Shown one piece after another: positions 34,389-43,262 of a stretch of 64,000 bases of DNA. The DNA is from a virus. A model generated the notes under the pieces. The model had not been told where the DNA came from. It saw only the letters and a program-made list of their open reading frames with translations, and did no database searches. How positions within the stretch are numbered: position 1 is the stretch's first letter; the number at the start of each line of letters is the position of its first letter. The stretch is from positions 28,990 to 92,989 of the IMG/VR virus record IMGVR_UViG_3300017917_004266, one strand, 5' to 3'. A program made the position numbers and the translations under genes.

Positions 34389-35275
34389 TGTAAAATTTCT
34401 TCTGAATTCATTTCTCCAAAATCTTTTTTGCTTGGCAAACTAATACAAAGTTGTTTTGGATCAAAATATCTTAATAGTTTATTATAAGCTTTTTTTGCTG
34501 CATTATTTCCTGCATTATTATTATTTTCATCGTTATTAAATGATATATGAATTTTATTTGGATCTATTTTTAATAAAATATTTAATATTGATATACTAAT
34601 TTCTAATCCAAAAGTAACTATTGTATTTTTTATTCCATTTTGATATAAAGATAAACAATCTCCTATACTTTCAATTAAAAGAATTTCTTTGCTTTTTTTA
34701 ATATCTTCAATATTTAAAAATGTTGGATAACACCAAGAATTCTTATCCCCAAGATGCTTCCATTTAATTTTACTTTTATTGGTGATATCTCTTCCAGAAA
34801 AACCAACTATTTCATTTCTGCTATCAAATATTGGGAAAACATATCTTTCTTTCATCTTACCAGCAGAAGCTATTCCGCCTTGAAATAGTTCGATTGTTTC
34901 CTTCTGCACTCCTCTATTTATCCAATAATCATGTGTTTTAGATAATTTAAGCAAAAGATCTTTATCAAAAATTTTTTTATTTTCTATTTTTGGTTTTTCT
35001 ACTTTTGGTGTAAAATATTGAAAATTTTTATTTTTTAACCAAGTTTTTGCTTGGTCTTCTGTATCTAATTTTAAACTTAATCTGACTAATGAATTAAAAT
35101 CTCCACTTATATTTTCTTTAAAATCTACCCAAAAACCAGTATCTTTATAAATTCTTAATACAGTATCATTATCGCTATCTCTATAAATAGGTTTAGCTCT
35201 ATACTCTTTGCCAAAATCTTTTAGAGTATATCCAATACTAGTTAAAATTTCATGAATACTTATTCCTGTTTCCAT
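34370..35275 (-). CDS. DnaG-type primase without zinc cysteines
   Basis: A 301-residue primase. The N-terminus corresponds to the CHC2 zinc domain (FWVDFKENISGDFNSLVRLSL matches the GGD-F-V region), but no zinc-binding Cys or His set is present. The TOPRIM domain is visible as RYVFPIFDSRNEIVGFSGR, ILLIESIGDCLSLYQNG (catalytic Glu) and IHISFNNDENNNNAG, where the second acidic motif is altered (NND-E rather than DxD). It makes RNA primers next to the DnaB-like helicase gene two genes upstream. Short length lacks the helicase-binding domain. Well supported as primase-like; activity with altered motifs is uncertain. Confidence 0.75.
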   Translation of the reverse strand: METGISIHEILTSIGYTLKDFGKEYRAKPIYRDSDNDTVLRIYKDTGFWVDFKENISGDFNSLVRLSLKLDTEDQAKTWLKNKNFQYFTPKVEKPKIENKKIFDKDLLLKLSKTHDYWINRGVQKETIELFQGGIASAGKMKERYVFPIFDSRNEIVGFSGRDITNKSKIKWKHLGDKNSWCYPTFLNIEDIKKSKEILLIESIGDCLSLYQNGIKNTIVTFGLEISISILNILLKIDPNKIHISFNNDENNNNAGNNAAKKAYNKLLRYFDPKQLCISLPSKKDFGEMNSEEILQWKKNL

Positions 35276-35919
35276 TTTAATGCCTCACTAATTATTGGAA
35301 ATTTTTTAATAAATATTTTTTTACATTTATCTGCAATTATCCTGTGTTCTTTTTGAGTGTTTTGTTCCGTCCTTAATTCTAAATAATGAATCCAACTTCT
35401 TAAGGAGCCTTTCATATACATAGTAGTTTGAGTTGTTAATGGTAAAATCATTCTGGCTATTTCTTTTGCTACTCCATTTTCTATCATTGTTTCATAACAA
35501 TGTTGAGATAGTGATAGCGATTCAACTAAAAGTTCGGTAACTTTATCGTAAGCGTCTGTATTCATTGGCATTAGATGCTCACCAACTTGTCTATTTTTAT
35601 CTCCTTGTAAACGAAGTTCAATATCTTCGAATTCATTTGCCGTACTATATCTTTGGCTAAACTCTTGAAATGAAAATGAACGATGTCTTAAAATTTGAGC
35701 TGCTATTGCTCTGCTTGTTTTAATTTCTAAAGTCATATCAACCATTTCAAATGGTGACCAATGTTTATGTTTAATTAAAAATGCTAATAACTTTGGTGCA
35801 GTTTCGGTATTCATTTGATTTGATGGATTACTAACTCTAGCGCAATAGGCTATTAAGTCTTCTGGATTTTTAATGCCTTTAATTTCTGGTTGCGTAATTG
35901 ATATTAATTCAACATTCAT
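35260..35919 (-). CDS. thyX: Flavin-dependent thymidylate synthase
   Basis: A 219-residue ThyX with the diagnostic RHR-X7-S motif at residues 78-90 (RHRSFSFQEFSQR) and the upstream HWSPFEMVDMTLEI segment. It converts dUMP to dTMP using methylene-tetrahydrofolate, FAD and NADPH, supplying dTMP for AT-rich phage DNA together with the NrdAB reductase encoded at 58973-62292. Length is normal for the family. It overlaps the helicase stop by 4 bases and the primase start by 16 bases, so all three are co-translated. Confidence 0.95.
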   Translation of the reverse strand: MNVELISITQPEIKGIKNPEDLIAYCARVSNPSNQMNTETAPKLLAFLIKHKHWSPFEMVDMTLEIKTSRAIAAQILRHRSFSFQEFSQRYSTANEFEDIELRLQGDKNRQVGEHLMPMNTDAYDKVTELLVESLSLSQHCYETMIENGVAKEIARMILPLTTQTTMYMKGSLRSWIHYLELRTEQNTQKEHRIIADKCKKIFIKKFPIISEALKWKQE

Positions 35920-37400
35920 AATAATTCTCCATCATTTTGATTTCTATCATTAAGTTCATATTGTTCTCTTTGTCTTTCCGCGACATCAGCCAAAGAACCA
36001 TGCTCTGTAATATTAAAATTTTCTACTCTATAATTTAAATAATTTTGAGCCCAAACTTCTTTTCCTGTTGAATCTAGCCTACGAACAATATCTTGATGGC
36101 CAGCTGAATCTTTTCCTTGGAACCTTGTTTTTGTTGGTATTAATTTATGCGTTCCAAATTCTTGTCCATCAAGAGAAAGTTCATCTAGTGTTTTTCTTCT
36201 AAAAATTGCTACAAATGAAGCAAACCATTGTAATCTATCAGATAATGATATAGCAGAAGCATCATCAACAATATCAGAACCTTTTCTATTAAATGATTCA
36301 CCACTTCTATTTAGTTGCATGGCTGTAATAATTGGTGCTTGGAGTTCCTCAGAAATTCTTTTTAGTTTATCAATTTTATCACCAATTGCTTGGTGCTCTG
36401 CCCAATTTTGGCCAACTTTTTCCCCAGTTAATTTAATGTAATCATAAGCAATAACAGCTTGATTGCCTCTTCCAACTTGAGATAAATGCCATCTTCTAAT
36501 AATTGAACAAATTTGGTCAATATTTTTAGAACCAACATGATAATGATCATATTGATAATTTTTAATAATAGACCAAGCATTTCTTACTTTTGTTACCATT
36601 TCTTGATTTTTTCTCCAATTTCCAGTTTCTAAATACCATACTGGCACACCAGTCAATGAAGATATCATTCTAAAACGAATATCAATTGCTTGCATTTCTG
36701 TATCTAATATTAAAGCTTTTGTTTTATTCTTTGGATTAATAGATGTTTTAAAACACATATCGTTAATCCAAGTTGATTTTCCTTGACCTGGCCTACTTAC
36801 AATTGCATAGATATTTCCATTTTTTAAACCTCCATATAAACGATTAAATTCTGGATATGGCGTTATTAGGCCTATTTCTTCTTTAGGGTTATTACCTATT
36901 TCTTCAATAATATCTTCTGCATCTTTAAAAAGATTAATTGGTATATCATTTGTAGAGTATGCTGAAATTTTTCCATTATACATCGCATCGGCATCCGCTA
37001 AAAGTTGATCTACTGTTAGTTCACTATTTTTTGTTATAAAATTTTTAATTTTATCTGCTGTTTCAATTATTTCTCTTCTTATTCTTAATTTTAGTAATTC
37101 TTGACAAGCTTCTAATGTGGCTTTTTCAGTAATTTGAGAAAAACTTAAGTTATCAATATAATCATATATATTGATATCATCTTTGAATGAAATACCTAAA
37201 TTTTTAATTTTTTCTGCAAGCAATACTTTGTCTACGTTCTCTCCTTTATGTCTCATATTTTTATATATAGCATATATAGTCGAATGGACATCGTTAAAGA
37301 AATCGTTTTCTGAGATAAAAACATCTACATCTGCGAATAAATTTTGGTATTTTAATAGCCCGCTCAGTACATGGCGTTCTATTTGAACAGAATATATCAT
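35916..37400 (-). CDS. dnaB: Replicative DNA helicase
   Basis: A 494-residue DnaB-family helicase. The N-terminal DnaB domain begins IERHVLSGLLKYQNLF; the RecA-like motor has Walker A SRPGQGKST at residues 202-210, LILDTEMQ, and the Walker B/H2 region VIAYDYIKLTGE, followed by AITAMQLNRSG-type sensor (QLNRSGESF) and DDASAISLSDR. It unwinds the fork and is paired with the primase at 34370. It begins a transcription unit with a good promoter at 37408-37436; ThyX and primase follow with overlapping ends. Confidence 0.92.
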   Translation of the reverse strand: MIYSVQIERHVLSGLLKYQNLFADVDVFISENDFFNDVHSTIYAIYKNMRHKGENVDKVLLAEKIKNLGISFKDDINIYDYIDNLSFSQITEKATLEACQELLKLRIRREIIETADKIKNFITKNSELTVDQLLADADAMYNGKISAYSTNDIPINLFKDAEDIIEEIGNNPKEEIGLITPYPEFNRLYGGLKNGNIYAIVSRPGQGKSTWINDMCFKTSINPKNKTKALILDTEMQAIDIRFRMISSLTGVPVWYLETGNWRKNQEMVTKVRNAWSIIKNYQYDHYHVGSKNIDQICSIIRRWHLSQVGRGNQAVIAYDYIKLTGEKVGQNWAEHQAIGDKIDKLKRISEELQAPIITAMQLNRSGESFNRKGSDIVDDASAISLSDRLQWFASFVAIFRRKTLDELSLDGQEFGTHKLIPTKTRFQGKDSAGHQDIVRRLDSTGKEVWAQNYLNYRVENFNITEHGSLADVAERQREQYELNDRNQNDGELL

Positions 37401-37407
37401 CTTTTAT

Positions 37408-37436
37408 ATGATACCAAAGTAAAAATTAAAAGTCAA
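37408..37436 (-). promoter_or_regulatory. Sigma-70-type promoter
   Basis: On the minus strand, TTGACT (37436-37431), 17-base spacer, TATCAT (37413-37408), 8 bases before the helicase ATG at 37400. Confidence 0.6.
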
Positions 37437-37441
37437 GTGTT

Positions 37442-37720
37442 TTAATTTTCTTCTTGTGGCTCATCAAAATTATCATCATCTTCTTGATTTTTTCTTGCTA
37501 TTAAATCGGTCGTTGCTTCTAAATTAAGTTGATCAATACTTTGGCTCCATGTATTAACGTAATATAAAAGAGCCATGGCGTTTATTTGATTATCGAATTT
37601 AGTAAATACTTGAGGTTCTCCTTTACTTGAAAAATTAAACATGATATATCCTCCGAAACTGCATTCATCAATTTGTTTTAAAAGAGATTCTGGTACTTTA
37701 AATTTTTTCTTATTGGTCAC
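37442..37720 (-). CDS. Small acidic hypothetical protein
   Basis: A 92-residue protein starting with GTG at 37720; an ATG 9 bases upstream is in another frame and stops at once. An ordered N-terminal part (MFNFSSKGEPQVFTKFDNQ) is followed by a helix and a strongly acidic tail (EDDDNFDEPQEEN). Acidic tails are common in DNA-mimic and replication accessory proteins. It has an AAGTGTAA motif close upstream, so it may be expressed late, unlike its replication neighbours. Function unknown. Confidence 0.5.
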   Translation of the reverse strand: MTNKKKFKVPESLLKQIDECSFGGYIMFNFSSKGEPQVFTKFDNQINAMALLYYVNTWSQSIDQLNLEATTDLIARKNQEDDDNFDEPQEEN

Positions 37721-37729
37721 TATCCATTT

Positions 37730-37737
37730 TTACACTT
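37730..37737 (-). promoter_or_regulatory. AGTGTAA late-type motif
   Basis: AAGTGTAA on the minus strand, 9 bases before the GTG start at 37720. This is one of the short-leader copies, with no clear ribosome site between motif and start. Confidence 0.4.
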
Positions 37738-38155
37738 AAATAATTAAAATTCCAAATTTTTCTTCTATATATTGTGGTGATAAAATTTTTAAATCAGATT
37801 CATACAATTCTAAGAATTTAAATTCATTTAATTCAAGCCACCTTTCCTTTTTTACATCTCTTTTTATACTATTCAAATATTTTAATCGAGAATCATCATG
37901 AAAAAATTTATTAAATGATTCGTGTTGATCTCCTTGTATTTCAACGGCTATTTTTTTTGTTGCATTTAATAAATCAACTTTAAGCATTGTTCCGTATACT
38001 GGAAATTCTTCATATACAATATGATTTTTCCAATATGTATAAAAAAATTGCTTGAATTTAAACTGTAATTTACTACGACTTTTACCCTCCCAATTTATTA
38101 AATTTTTTCTGACATTCTTATTAACGAGTTTACCGTTAATATTTAATAATCTCAT
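37736..38155 (-). CDS. VSR/DUF559-like small endonuclease
   Basis: A 139-residue protein with the compact PD-(D/E)XK plan of very-short-patch-repair-like nucleases: YEEFPVYGTMLKVDLLNATKKIAVEIQGDQH gives the acidic residue of the PD position and the ExQ motif, followed by HDDSRLKYL and the Lys/Glu helix ending FLELYESDL. Similar small nucleases in phages act as junction resolvases or endonucleases. It overlaps the RecA start codon region by 4 bases, supporting a recombination role. Fold call is good; exact substrate unknown. Confidence 0.6.
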   Translation of the reverse strand: MRLLNINGKLVNKNVRKNLINWEGKSRSKLQFKFKQFFYTYWKNHIVYEEFPVYGTMLKVDLLNATKKIAVEIQGDQHESFNKFFHDDSRLKYLNSIKRDVKKERWLELNEFKFLELYESDLKILSPQYIEEKFGILII

Positions 38156-39294
38156 GATGCTAGAGTACTTATAAATTTATTATAAAAATATTCTGTAATT
38201 GTTTTATTTTCTTCAAGATATAGACGTAAATTATCAACGCCTTGATGTTGTTTTTTAAGCTCTATATTTGATTTTTTAAGTTCTTCTATTATTTCATCAG
38301 AGAATGTTACCCATGCACCTTTAGCTGTAGCAAATTCCCAAGAAAGAATTTGGTCTATTACTTCGTATTCTTTCCAAACCGATGAACCTTCTTTTCTGCC
38401 ATATTTAATTGGATATTGAACTTTAGAATTCGTAGATTCATTTGTTGATTTTTTAATTGCAATTTTTACATTATGACCAATAATTTTATTTTTAATTGCA
38501 TCATATTTTTCATTTGGTTTTTCAAGAATAAGATCTTTATTATAACGAGGCTCAAATTCAAGAATCCAATTAGCGAAATGTAATAACGCATTACCGCCAG
38601 TAGCGGTTGTTTGTCTTACTTCTTTGTTTGCTGCATATGGATCAAGTTTAATATCAGAACGTACTTGGCTAATAAAAATTGCCATATGACCGCGCTTAGA
38701 TAAGGCTAGGGATATTTTCTTCATAAGCATTGAAGAAATAACTGCTCCTCCTGCTACTTTAGTTGCTTCGCTCAAAGTCTTTTCTTTATCGCCTTTTGTA
38801 ATAAGTCCATCAACTGAATCAAGAATAAAAATATATCTTTTATTTTCATCATTTGCTTGAATTAAATCTTTCATTAATTCAGAAACTGTTTCAAAAATAT
38901 TACATTCAAAAACAAAACAAGTTCCATCAACCCAATCTTTAGGATCTGTTACAAAGTTAATTCCTGATCTATCTTTTATTTCTTTACTAAGACGGCCTTC
39001 GGCTTTAAAAAGTAAAGCTCTAGAATCTTTTACTGTTTTTAAGAAATTTTTTGCTATTTCAAGTGCTTCTGATGTTTTCCCTCCTTCGTTCATGCCAATA
39101 AATCTATGTAAACCTGGAGATAATCCGCCACTCGTAGCAATATCTAAATTAAGACTTCCAGTAGAAACTTTATAATAAATTTCATCTTCAAAATTATAAT
39201 GATCTTCTTTATTTTCTTTTAAAAATGATAATAATCTATCTGACGCAGATGGACCAGTAGATTGAACGACTTCTTCTTTAGGTTTTCTTCCCAT
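38152..39294 (-). CDS. recA: RecA/UvsX-like recombinase
   Basis: A 380-residue RecA-family ATPase. After a short basic N-terminus comes TGSLNLDIATSGGLSPG, then a Walker A of the unusual form GMNEGGKTS (RecA: GPESSGKTT), FKAEGR in place of the usual IDAE segment, the Walker B-like YIFILDSVDGLI, ISQVRSDI, and the L2/DNA-binding region RQTTATGGNALLHFA. It forms filaments on single strands and performs strand exchange. The neighbours (nuclease, SSB-like and annealing candidates) make a complete recombination set. Confident for family; divergence suggests phage lineage rather than recent capture from a host. Confidence 0.85.
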   Translation of the reverse strand: MGRKPKEEVVQSTGPSASDRLLSFLKENKEDHYNFEDEIYYKVSTGSLNLDIATSGGLSPGLHRFIGMNEGGKTSEALEIAKNFLKTVKDSRALLFKAEGRLSKEIKDRSGINFVTDPKDWVDGTCFVFECNIFETVSELMKDLIQANDENKRYIFILDSVDGLITKGDKEKTLSEATKVAGGAVISSMLMKKISLALSKRGHMAIFISQVRSDIKLDPYAANKEVRQTTATGGNALLHFANWILEFEPRYNKDLILEKPNEKYDAIKNKIIGHNVKIAIKKSTNESTNSKVQYPIKYGRKEGSSVWKEYEVIDQILSWEFATAKGAWVTFSDEIIEELKKSNIELKKQHQGVDNLRLYLEENKTITEYFYNKFISTLAS

Positions 39295-39622
39295 ATCTAA
39301 TAAATTCTAGCAAACTTTTAGGTTTTTGGCAAACTTTTTTATCTTGTCCAAATTTATTTTGTTTTAATTCAATATTATTTTTATTTAATTTTAAATTAAA
39401 TAATTCGTATTCTTTTAAAAGAAAAGCTTTTCCTTCTGATTTTAAAAACCATGCTAATGAAGGAGGGGAACTTTTTAGCTCTTTTAATTTATCCCAAAAT
39501 TCAAATGAATTAAATTTCTTAATTAATCTTTTAGCTATTTTTATTTCTCTTGGCCAATTAATATTTTTTTTAATATATTTAACTACTATTAATTGACAAA
39601 GTTTATGGTTTGATTTTAACAT
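39278..39622 (-). CDS. Basic hypothetical protein upstream of recA
   Basis: A 114-residue strongly basic protein with a Cys near each end (KLCQLIV, KKVCQKPKS) and a central helix-turn pattern (NWPREIKIAKRLIKKFNSFEFWDKLKEL). It overlaps the recA start by 17 bases. The basic helices suggest DNA binding, for example a loader or mediator, but I recognise no family. Confidence 0.45.
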   Translation of the reverse strand: MLKSNHKLCQLIVVKYIKKNINWPREIKIAKRLIKKFNSFEFWDKLKELKSSPPSLAWFLKSEGKAFLLKEYELFNLKLNKNNIELKQNKFGQDKKVCQKPKSLLEFIRYGKKT

Positions 39623-39630
39623 TTAAAAAA

Positions 39631-40260
39631 TTAAAAATCTATTTTTAGCTTGATAGTATCTTCTTTCATATTAGCTACTTCGCCAGACGGAAATGAATCA
39701 AAAGCTATAGTATATCTTGTAGATTCATCATCATTAGGTTCACATCCATGAGATAATAATCCAGGAAACAATATTAATTTTCCAGCTTCTGGTCTAACAT
39801 AAAAATAATGATAGTTGTTATGTTTTAAAAAACACTTATCCCAAGATGGAGAGTCATATATATAATATGTTTCTCCACCTTTACCTTCTAGAGAAGTTGT
39901 TAGATAAAAAACTCCACTAATTATTGACATTGGATGTGAATGTACATGATGACGTTCATTTTTTTTACTTTTATTTGCCCATGAATGTATAACTTTATGT
40001 TCTCCTTTGTATCCAACATCTTTAGCTACCATAGCGAGGCACTCATTAAACCATTTATGTAGATCATTAAATTTTGGATTATATAATAAATTTAAATTTT
40101 CTTGCTTTTCTTCTTTTTGTTTTATATTAGGTATACTTATTTTATTGTGTGTATTTTGATAAAAATCTAATTTTAATACTTCTTCATAAGAACTTTTTAA
40201 AAGTTCATCTGAGGCTTTAAATTCATAAATAATGTCAATAAAAGCATTTAGCTTTTTCAT
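39631..40260 (-). CDS. 2-oxoglutarate/Fe(II) oxygenase family protein
   Basis: A 209-residue double-stranded beta-helix protein resembling the phage and marine bacterial TIGR02466-type group: HHVHSHPMSIISGVFYL holds the first iron-ligand histidines, AGKLILFPGLLSHGCEPN the distal His, and STRYTIAFD the Arg that binds 2-oxoglutarate. It hydroxylates an unknown substrate. It overlaps the gmd stop by 4 bases, so it may act on a sugar or surface protein made by the adjoining cluster, or on a virion protein. Family moderately sure, substrate unknown. Confidence 0.6.
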   Translation of the reverse strand: MKKLNAFIDIIYEFKASDELLKSSYEEVLKLDFYQNTHNKISIPNIKQKEEKQENLNLLYNPKFNDLHKWFNECLAMVAKDVGYKGEHKVIHSWANKSKKNERHHVHSHPMSIISGVFYLTTSLEGKGGETYYIYDSPSWDKCFLKHNNYHYFYVRPEAGKLILFPGLLSHGCEPNDDESTRYTIAFDSFPSGEVANMKEDTIKLKIDF

Positions 40261-41420
40261 ATCGAAGATATGTCTGATATTACCATTTTTTCAATTAAAT
40301 TGTCAAATGAAATTTTTGGTTTCCAGCCGAGTTCTTGTCTTGCTTTACTCGAATCACCTAATAATAATTCTACTTCTGCTGGACGATAAAATTTTGGATT
40401 AACTTTCATTAAAAGTTTATATTCATCTTTATTATTTTTTAAATAATAACCTTCATCTTCTGGTCTGCCATCATTTACATAAATCCAATGACCTTCTATA
40501 CCAGCAATTTTAAATGCTTTTTCTACAAACTCTCTAATAGTATGAGTTTCGTTTGATGAAAAAACATATTCTTTTGGAGTCCCATTATAATTAGGATTAT
40601 ACTTGTCTTGATTAAGCATCATCCATACTCCTTCTATAAAATCTTCTGAGTCGCTCCAATCTCTTTTTGCATCTAAATTACCTAATTCTAATGGTTTAAA
40701 ATCTTCATTATTTTTCAATGCATGATATATTCTAGCTACATTTTTAGTTATTTTTCTTGTTACAAATTCTTCTCCTCGTCTTGTGCCTTCATGATTAAAT
40801 AACCATCCCTGAATTGCATAAAGATTATAAGAGTCTCTATATACTTTTATTAATTGTCTAGAAGCAGCTTTACTTGCTCCATATGGGCTTCTTGGTCTTA
40901 ATGGATGTTTTTCATCTTGCGGAGCATAAATAACATTTCCAAATTCTTCGCTAGAGCCAGCTTGATAAAGCCTACATGTTGGTTTATATAATCTAATAGC
41001 TTCTAGGATATCTAAAATAGCAGTAGAATTAGCTGCCCAAGTTTGTCTGGCAAAATCCCAACTACTAGCCACAAAACTTTGTGCTGCAAAATTAATAAAA
41101 TAATCTGGCTGTAATTTTTCAACAATTCTTGCAATTGCATGAGAATCTGTTAAATCAAAATTAATTAAATGAAATCTATCAGAATTAATATGATTAATAT
41201 TTTTATGATTATAGACACTAAGCCTTCTTACTCCACCAAATATAGTATAATCTGTATTATTTAATAAATAATCAACCATATGACTTCCATCTTGACCAGT
41301 TACTCCAGTAACAATAACTACTTTTTTATCTTTTATTAATTTAATTGCGTCTTCAATATTTAAAATATTGGCAGTATCTATTTTTTTACCATAATATGTT
41401 TCTTTTAAAGAATTACTCAT
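40257..41420 (-). CDS. gmd: GDP-mannose 4,6-dehydratase
   Basis: A 387-residue extended SDR. The NAD(P) motif is TGVTGQDGSHM, followed by family signatures GGVRRLS, NFAAQSFVASSW, AGSSEEFG, the catalytic SPYGASKAAS (Tyr, Lys) and NHEGTRRGEEFVTRKI. It makes GDP-4-keto-6-deoxymannose, the precursor of fucose, rhamnose, perosamine and related sugars. Slightly longer than average because of a 20-residue N-terminal extension. The epimerase upstream may act on its product. No promoter seen; it probably depends on the sugar operon. Confidence 0.9.
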   Translation of the reverse strand: MSNSLKETYYGKKIDTANILNIEDAIKLIKDKKVVIVTGVTGQDGSHMVDYLLNNTDYTIFGGVRRLSVYNHKNINHINSDRFHLINFDLTDSHAIARIVEKLQPDYFINFAAQSFVASSWDFARQTWAANSTAILDILEAIRLYKPTCRLYQAGSSEEFGNVIYAPQDEKHPLRPRSPYGASKAASRQLIKVYRDSYNLYAIQGWLFNHEGTRRGEEFVTRKITKNVARIYHALKNNEDFKPLELGNLDAKRDWSDSEDFIEGVWMMLNQDKYNPNYNGTPKEYVFSSNETHTIREFVEKAFKIAGIEGHWIYVNDGRPEDEGYYLKNNKDEYKLLMKVNPKFYRPAEVELLLGDSSKARQELGWKPKISFDNLIEKMVISDISSI

Positions 41421-41487
41421 TTAAAGATTTTAAATTTTTGAATTGTATATTTCCAATAAATATTTAATAAATTTTATTTTAAAAAAT

Positions 41488-42255
41488 CTACATGCATAAT
41501 TTATTATATACTTCTTTAATCCCATTCTCTAAGCCTATAACTTCTATAGGTAAATTACTTATTCCACAATAATCTTGTAATATAACATTTCTTTCTATAT
41601 TAATATGTACTTTATAATTAGCAAGATTATTAATGAAATTGGCTATATTTAAAAGAGTTTTTTTATTTTTATAAGAACAATCAACTTCCTTTTGTAAATT
41701 CTCATTACATATATAATAATTAATAAGATTCAAAAGATCTTTCATATAAAAAAAATCCATTAATTTATTAGCATGAATTAACATTGGTTGTTTATTTATA
41801 TATCTTAAAAGATTGGCTTTTATAAATCTTGTATCTAATTCATTTTCATCAAAAACAGCAAATATTCTTATGTTATAAAAATTATCTTCTTTTTTTATTA
41901 TCTCATTAATTATTCTTTTGCTTTCAGCGTATTGACTTTCGTGATCCCAAATTTCTGCGCCAGAACCAAAAGATATTAATTTACTAAATTTATTTTTATT
42001 TAATAAAAGATTATTAAACATTTTTAAATTACTATCTAAAACTGATGTATCTTCTGTTTTTAATCTAGAACCGCCTTTAATAGCCGTATGAATTACGATA
42101 TCAAACTTTTTATTTTCAAACCATTTATTTGTAGCATCAGTATCCTCTAAATCAAAATTTACTCTAGAGATATTTGTTATATTATGCAGTTTGGATAAAT
42201 TATTGTTGATTGATTTAGCTATATATCCATTACCACCAGTAACTAAAATTTTCAT
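41488..42255 (-). CDS. NAD-dependent sugar epimerase/reductase
   Basis: A 255-residue extended SDR with the dinucleotide motif TGGNGYIAKS and the catalytic pair QYAESK (Tyr, Lys). Length and the DTDATNKWFENKKFDIVIHTA region resemble RmlD- or fucose-synthetase-like reductases. It overlaps the cyclase stop by 4 bases. It may reduce or epimerise the keto-sugar made by Gmd or by the RmlB/RfbH pair; the sequence does not say which. Confidence 0.7.
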   Translation of the reverse strand: MKILVTGGNGYIAKSINNNLSKLHNITNISRVNFDLEDTDATNKWFENKKFDIVIHTAIKGGSRLKTEDTSVLDSNLKMFNNLLLNKNKFSKLISFGSGAEIWDHESQYAESKRIINEIIKKEDNFYNIRIFAVFDENELDTRFIKANLLRYINKQPMLIHANKLMDFFYMKDLLNLINYYICNENLQKEVDCSYKNKKTLLNIANFINNLANYKVHINIERNVILQDYCGISNLPIEVIGLENGIKEVYNKLCM

Positions 42256-43262
42256 ATAACTTGTTTTAATTCTTTTACATTAATTGGTATTTTTTGAAAG
42301 CCAAAGGAGTTATCCATTAGTATCATATTAATCGTTGAGTTATCCGTGTTCTTTTTATCTTTTTTAGATTTTTCTATTAGATTATTTTTATTTATATCTT
42401 TTAAAAGATATGGACTAAAACCTGCTGACTGTATTATTTTAGTTAAAGTTTCATATATATCTTTAGTCGTATCATTTGACAATAAACCAATCTTTGAAGA
42501 AACTTTATTTGCTAATATCATTCCAAAAATAACAGCTATACCATGAGGTATTTGATAGTTTGTTTCACTTTCTATTGCATGACCAAATGTATGTCCAAAA
42601 TTTAAAACCTGTCTTTTATTTAAATCTAGTTCATCTTGCTCAATAAATTCTTTTTTGATATATAAGCATCTTTTTATAGAATCTTGTAATTCCATAAGAT
42701 CTTTATCTATTAATCTATCCATGCCTGTATTAAATTGTTCGAAAGATGATAATCCGCCTATTAAATGTAATTTTATTACTTCTCCGAGACCACTAAAATA
42801 ATCCTTTGTCTCCAATGTTTTTAAAAACTCAGAATTTATTATAATTTTAGATGGTGGATAGAATGTGCCAATTACATTTTTAAAAGAATCTAAATTTAAA
42901 GAAGTTTTACTTCCTATACAAGAATCAGCTTGAGCTAAAAGAGTAGTTGGTACGTAAGTCCAATCTACTCCTCGAAATAATATATTCATTGTAAATCCAC
43001 AAATATCTTGAGTAATTCCACCACCAATTACGATTACCTTAGTATTCTTTTTTATATTCTTTTTTAATAACTCTTGGCATACATAAATAGATGTATCAAT
43101 ATTTTTTTTGCTTTCTATTGCTTCAATAAGTATGGGTTGTTTATGGAATTTATTTGAATATAGTTGATATATATTCTTATCCGCAACTACAAAATCATTA
43201 TCTAGATTTAAATCTGTCTCAAAAGAGACTGAGTAGTTTTTATAAAAAGAGTTTACTAACAT
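42252..43262 (-). CDS. 3-dehydroquinate synthase-like sugar phosphate cyclase
   Basis: A 336-residue protein with the full AroB-type signature: GGGITQDICGF, FRGVDWTYVPTTLLAQADSCIGSKT, KNVIGTFYPP, GLGEVIK (zinc Glu), NFGHTFGHAIE and IPHGIAV (zinc His residues). AroB makes dehydroquinate from DAHP; relatives cyclise other sugar phosphates (2-deoxy-scyllo-inosose, valienol-type). In this nucleotide-sugar cluster a non-shikimate role, for example a cyclitol for a glycan, is likely, but true dehydroquinate synthase activity cannot be excluded. It lies between an SDR and an epimerase with overlapping ends. Confidence 0.8.
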   Translation of the reverse strand: MLVNSFYKNYSVSFETDLNLDNDFVVADKNIYQLYSNKFHKQPILIEAIESKKNIDTSIYVCQELLKKNIKKNTKVIVIGGGITQDICGFTMNILFRGVDWTYVPTTLLAQADSCIGSKTSLNLDSFKNVIGTFYPPSKIIINSEFLKTLETKDYFSGLGEVIKLHLIGGLSSFEQFNTGMDRLIDKDLMELQDSIKRCLYIKKEFIEQDELDLNKRQVLNFGHTFGHAIESETNYQIPHGIAVIFGMILANKVSSKIGLLSNDTTKDIYETLTKIIQSAGFSPYLLKDINKNNLIEKSKKDKKNTDNSTINMILMDNSFGFQKIPINVKELKQVI

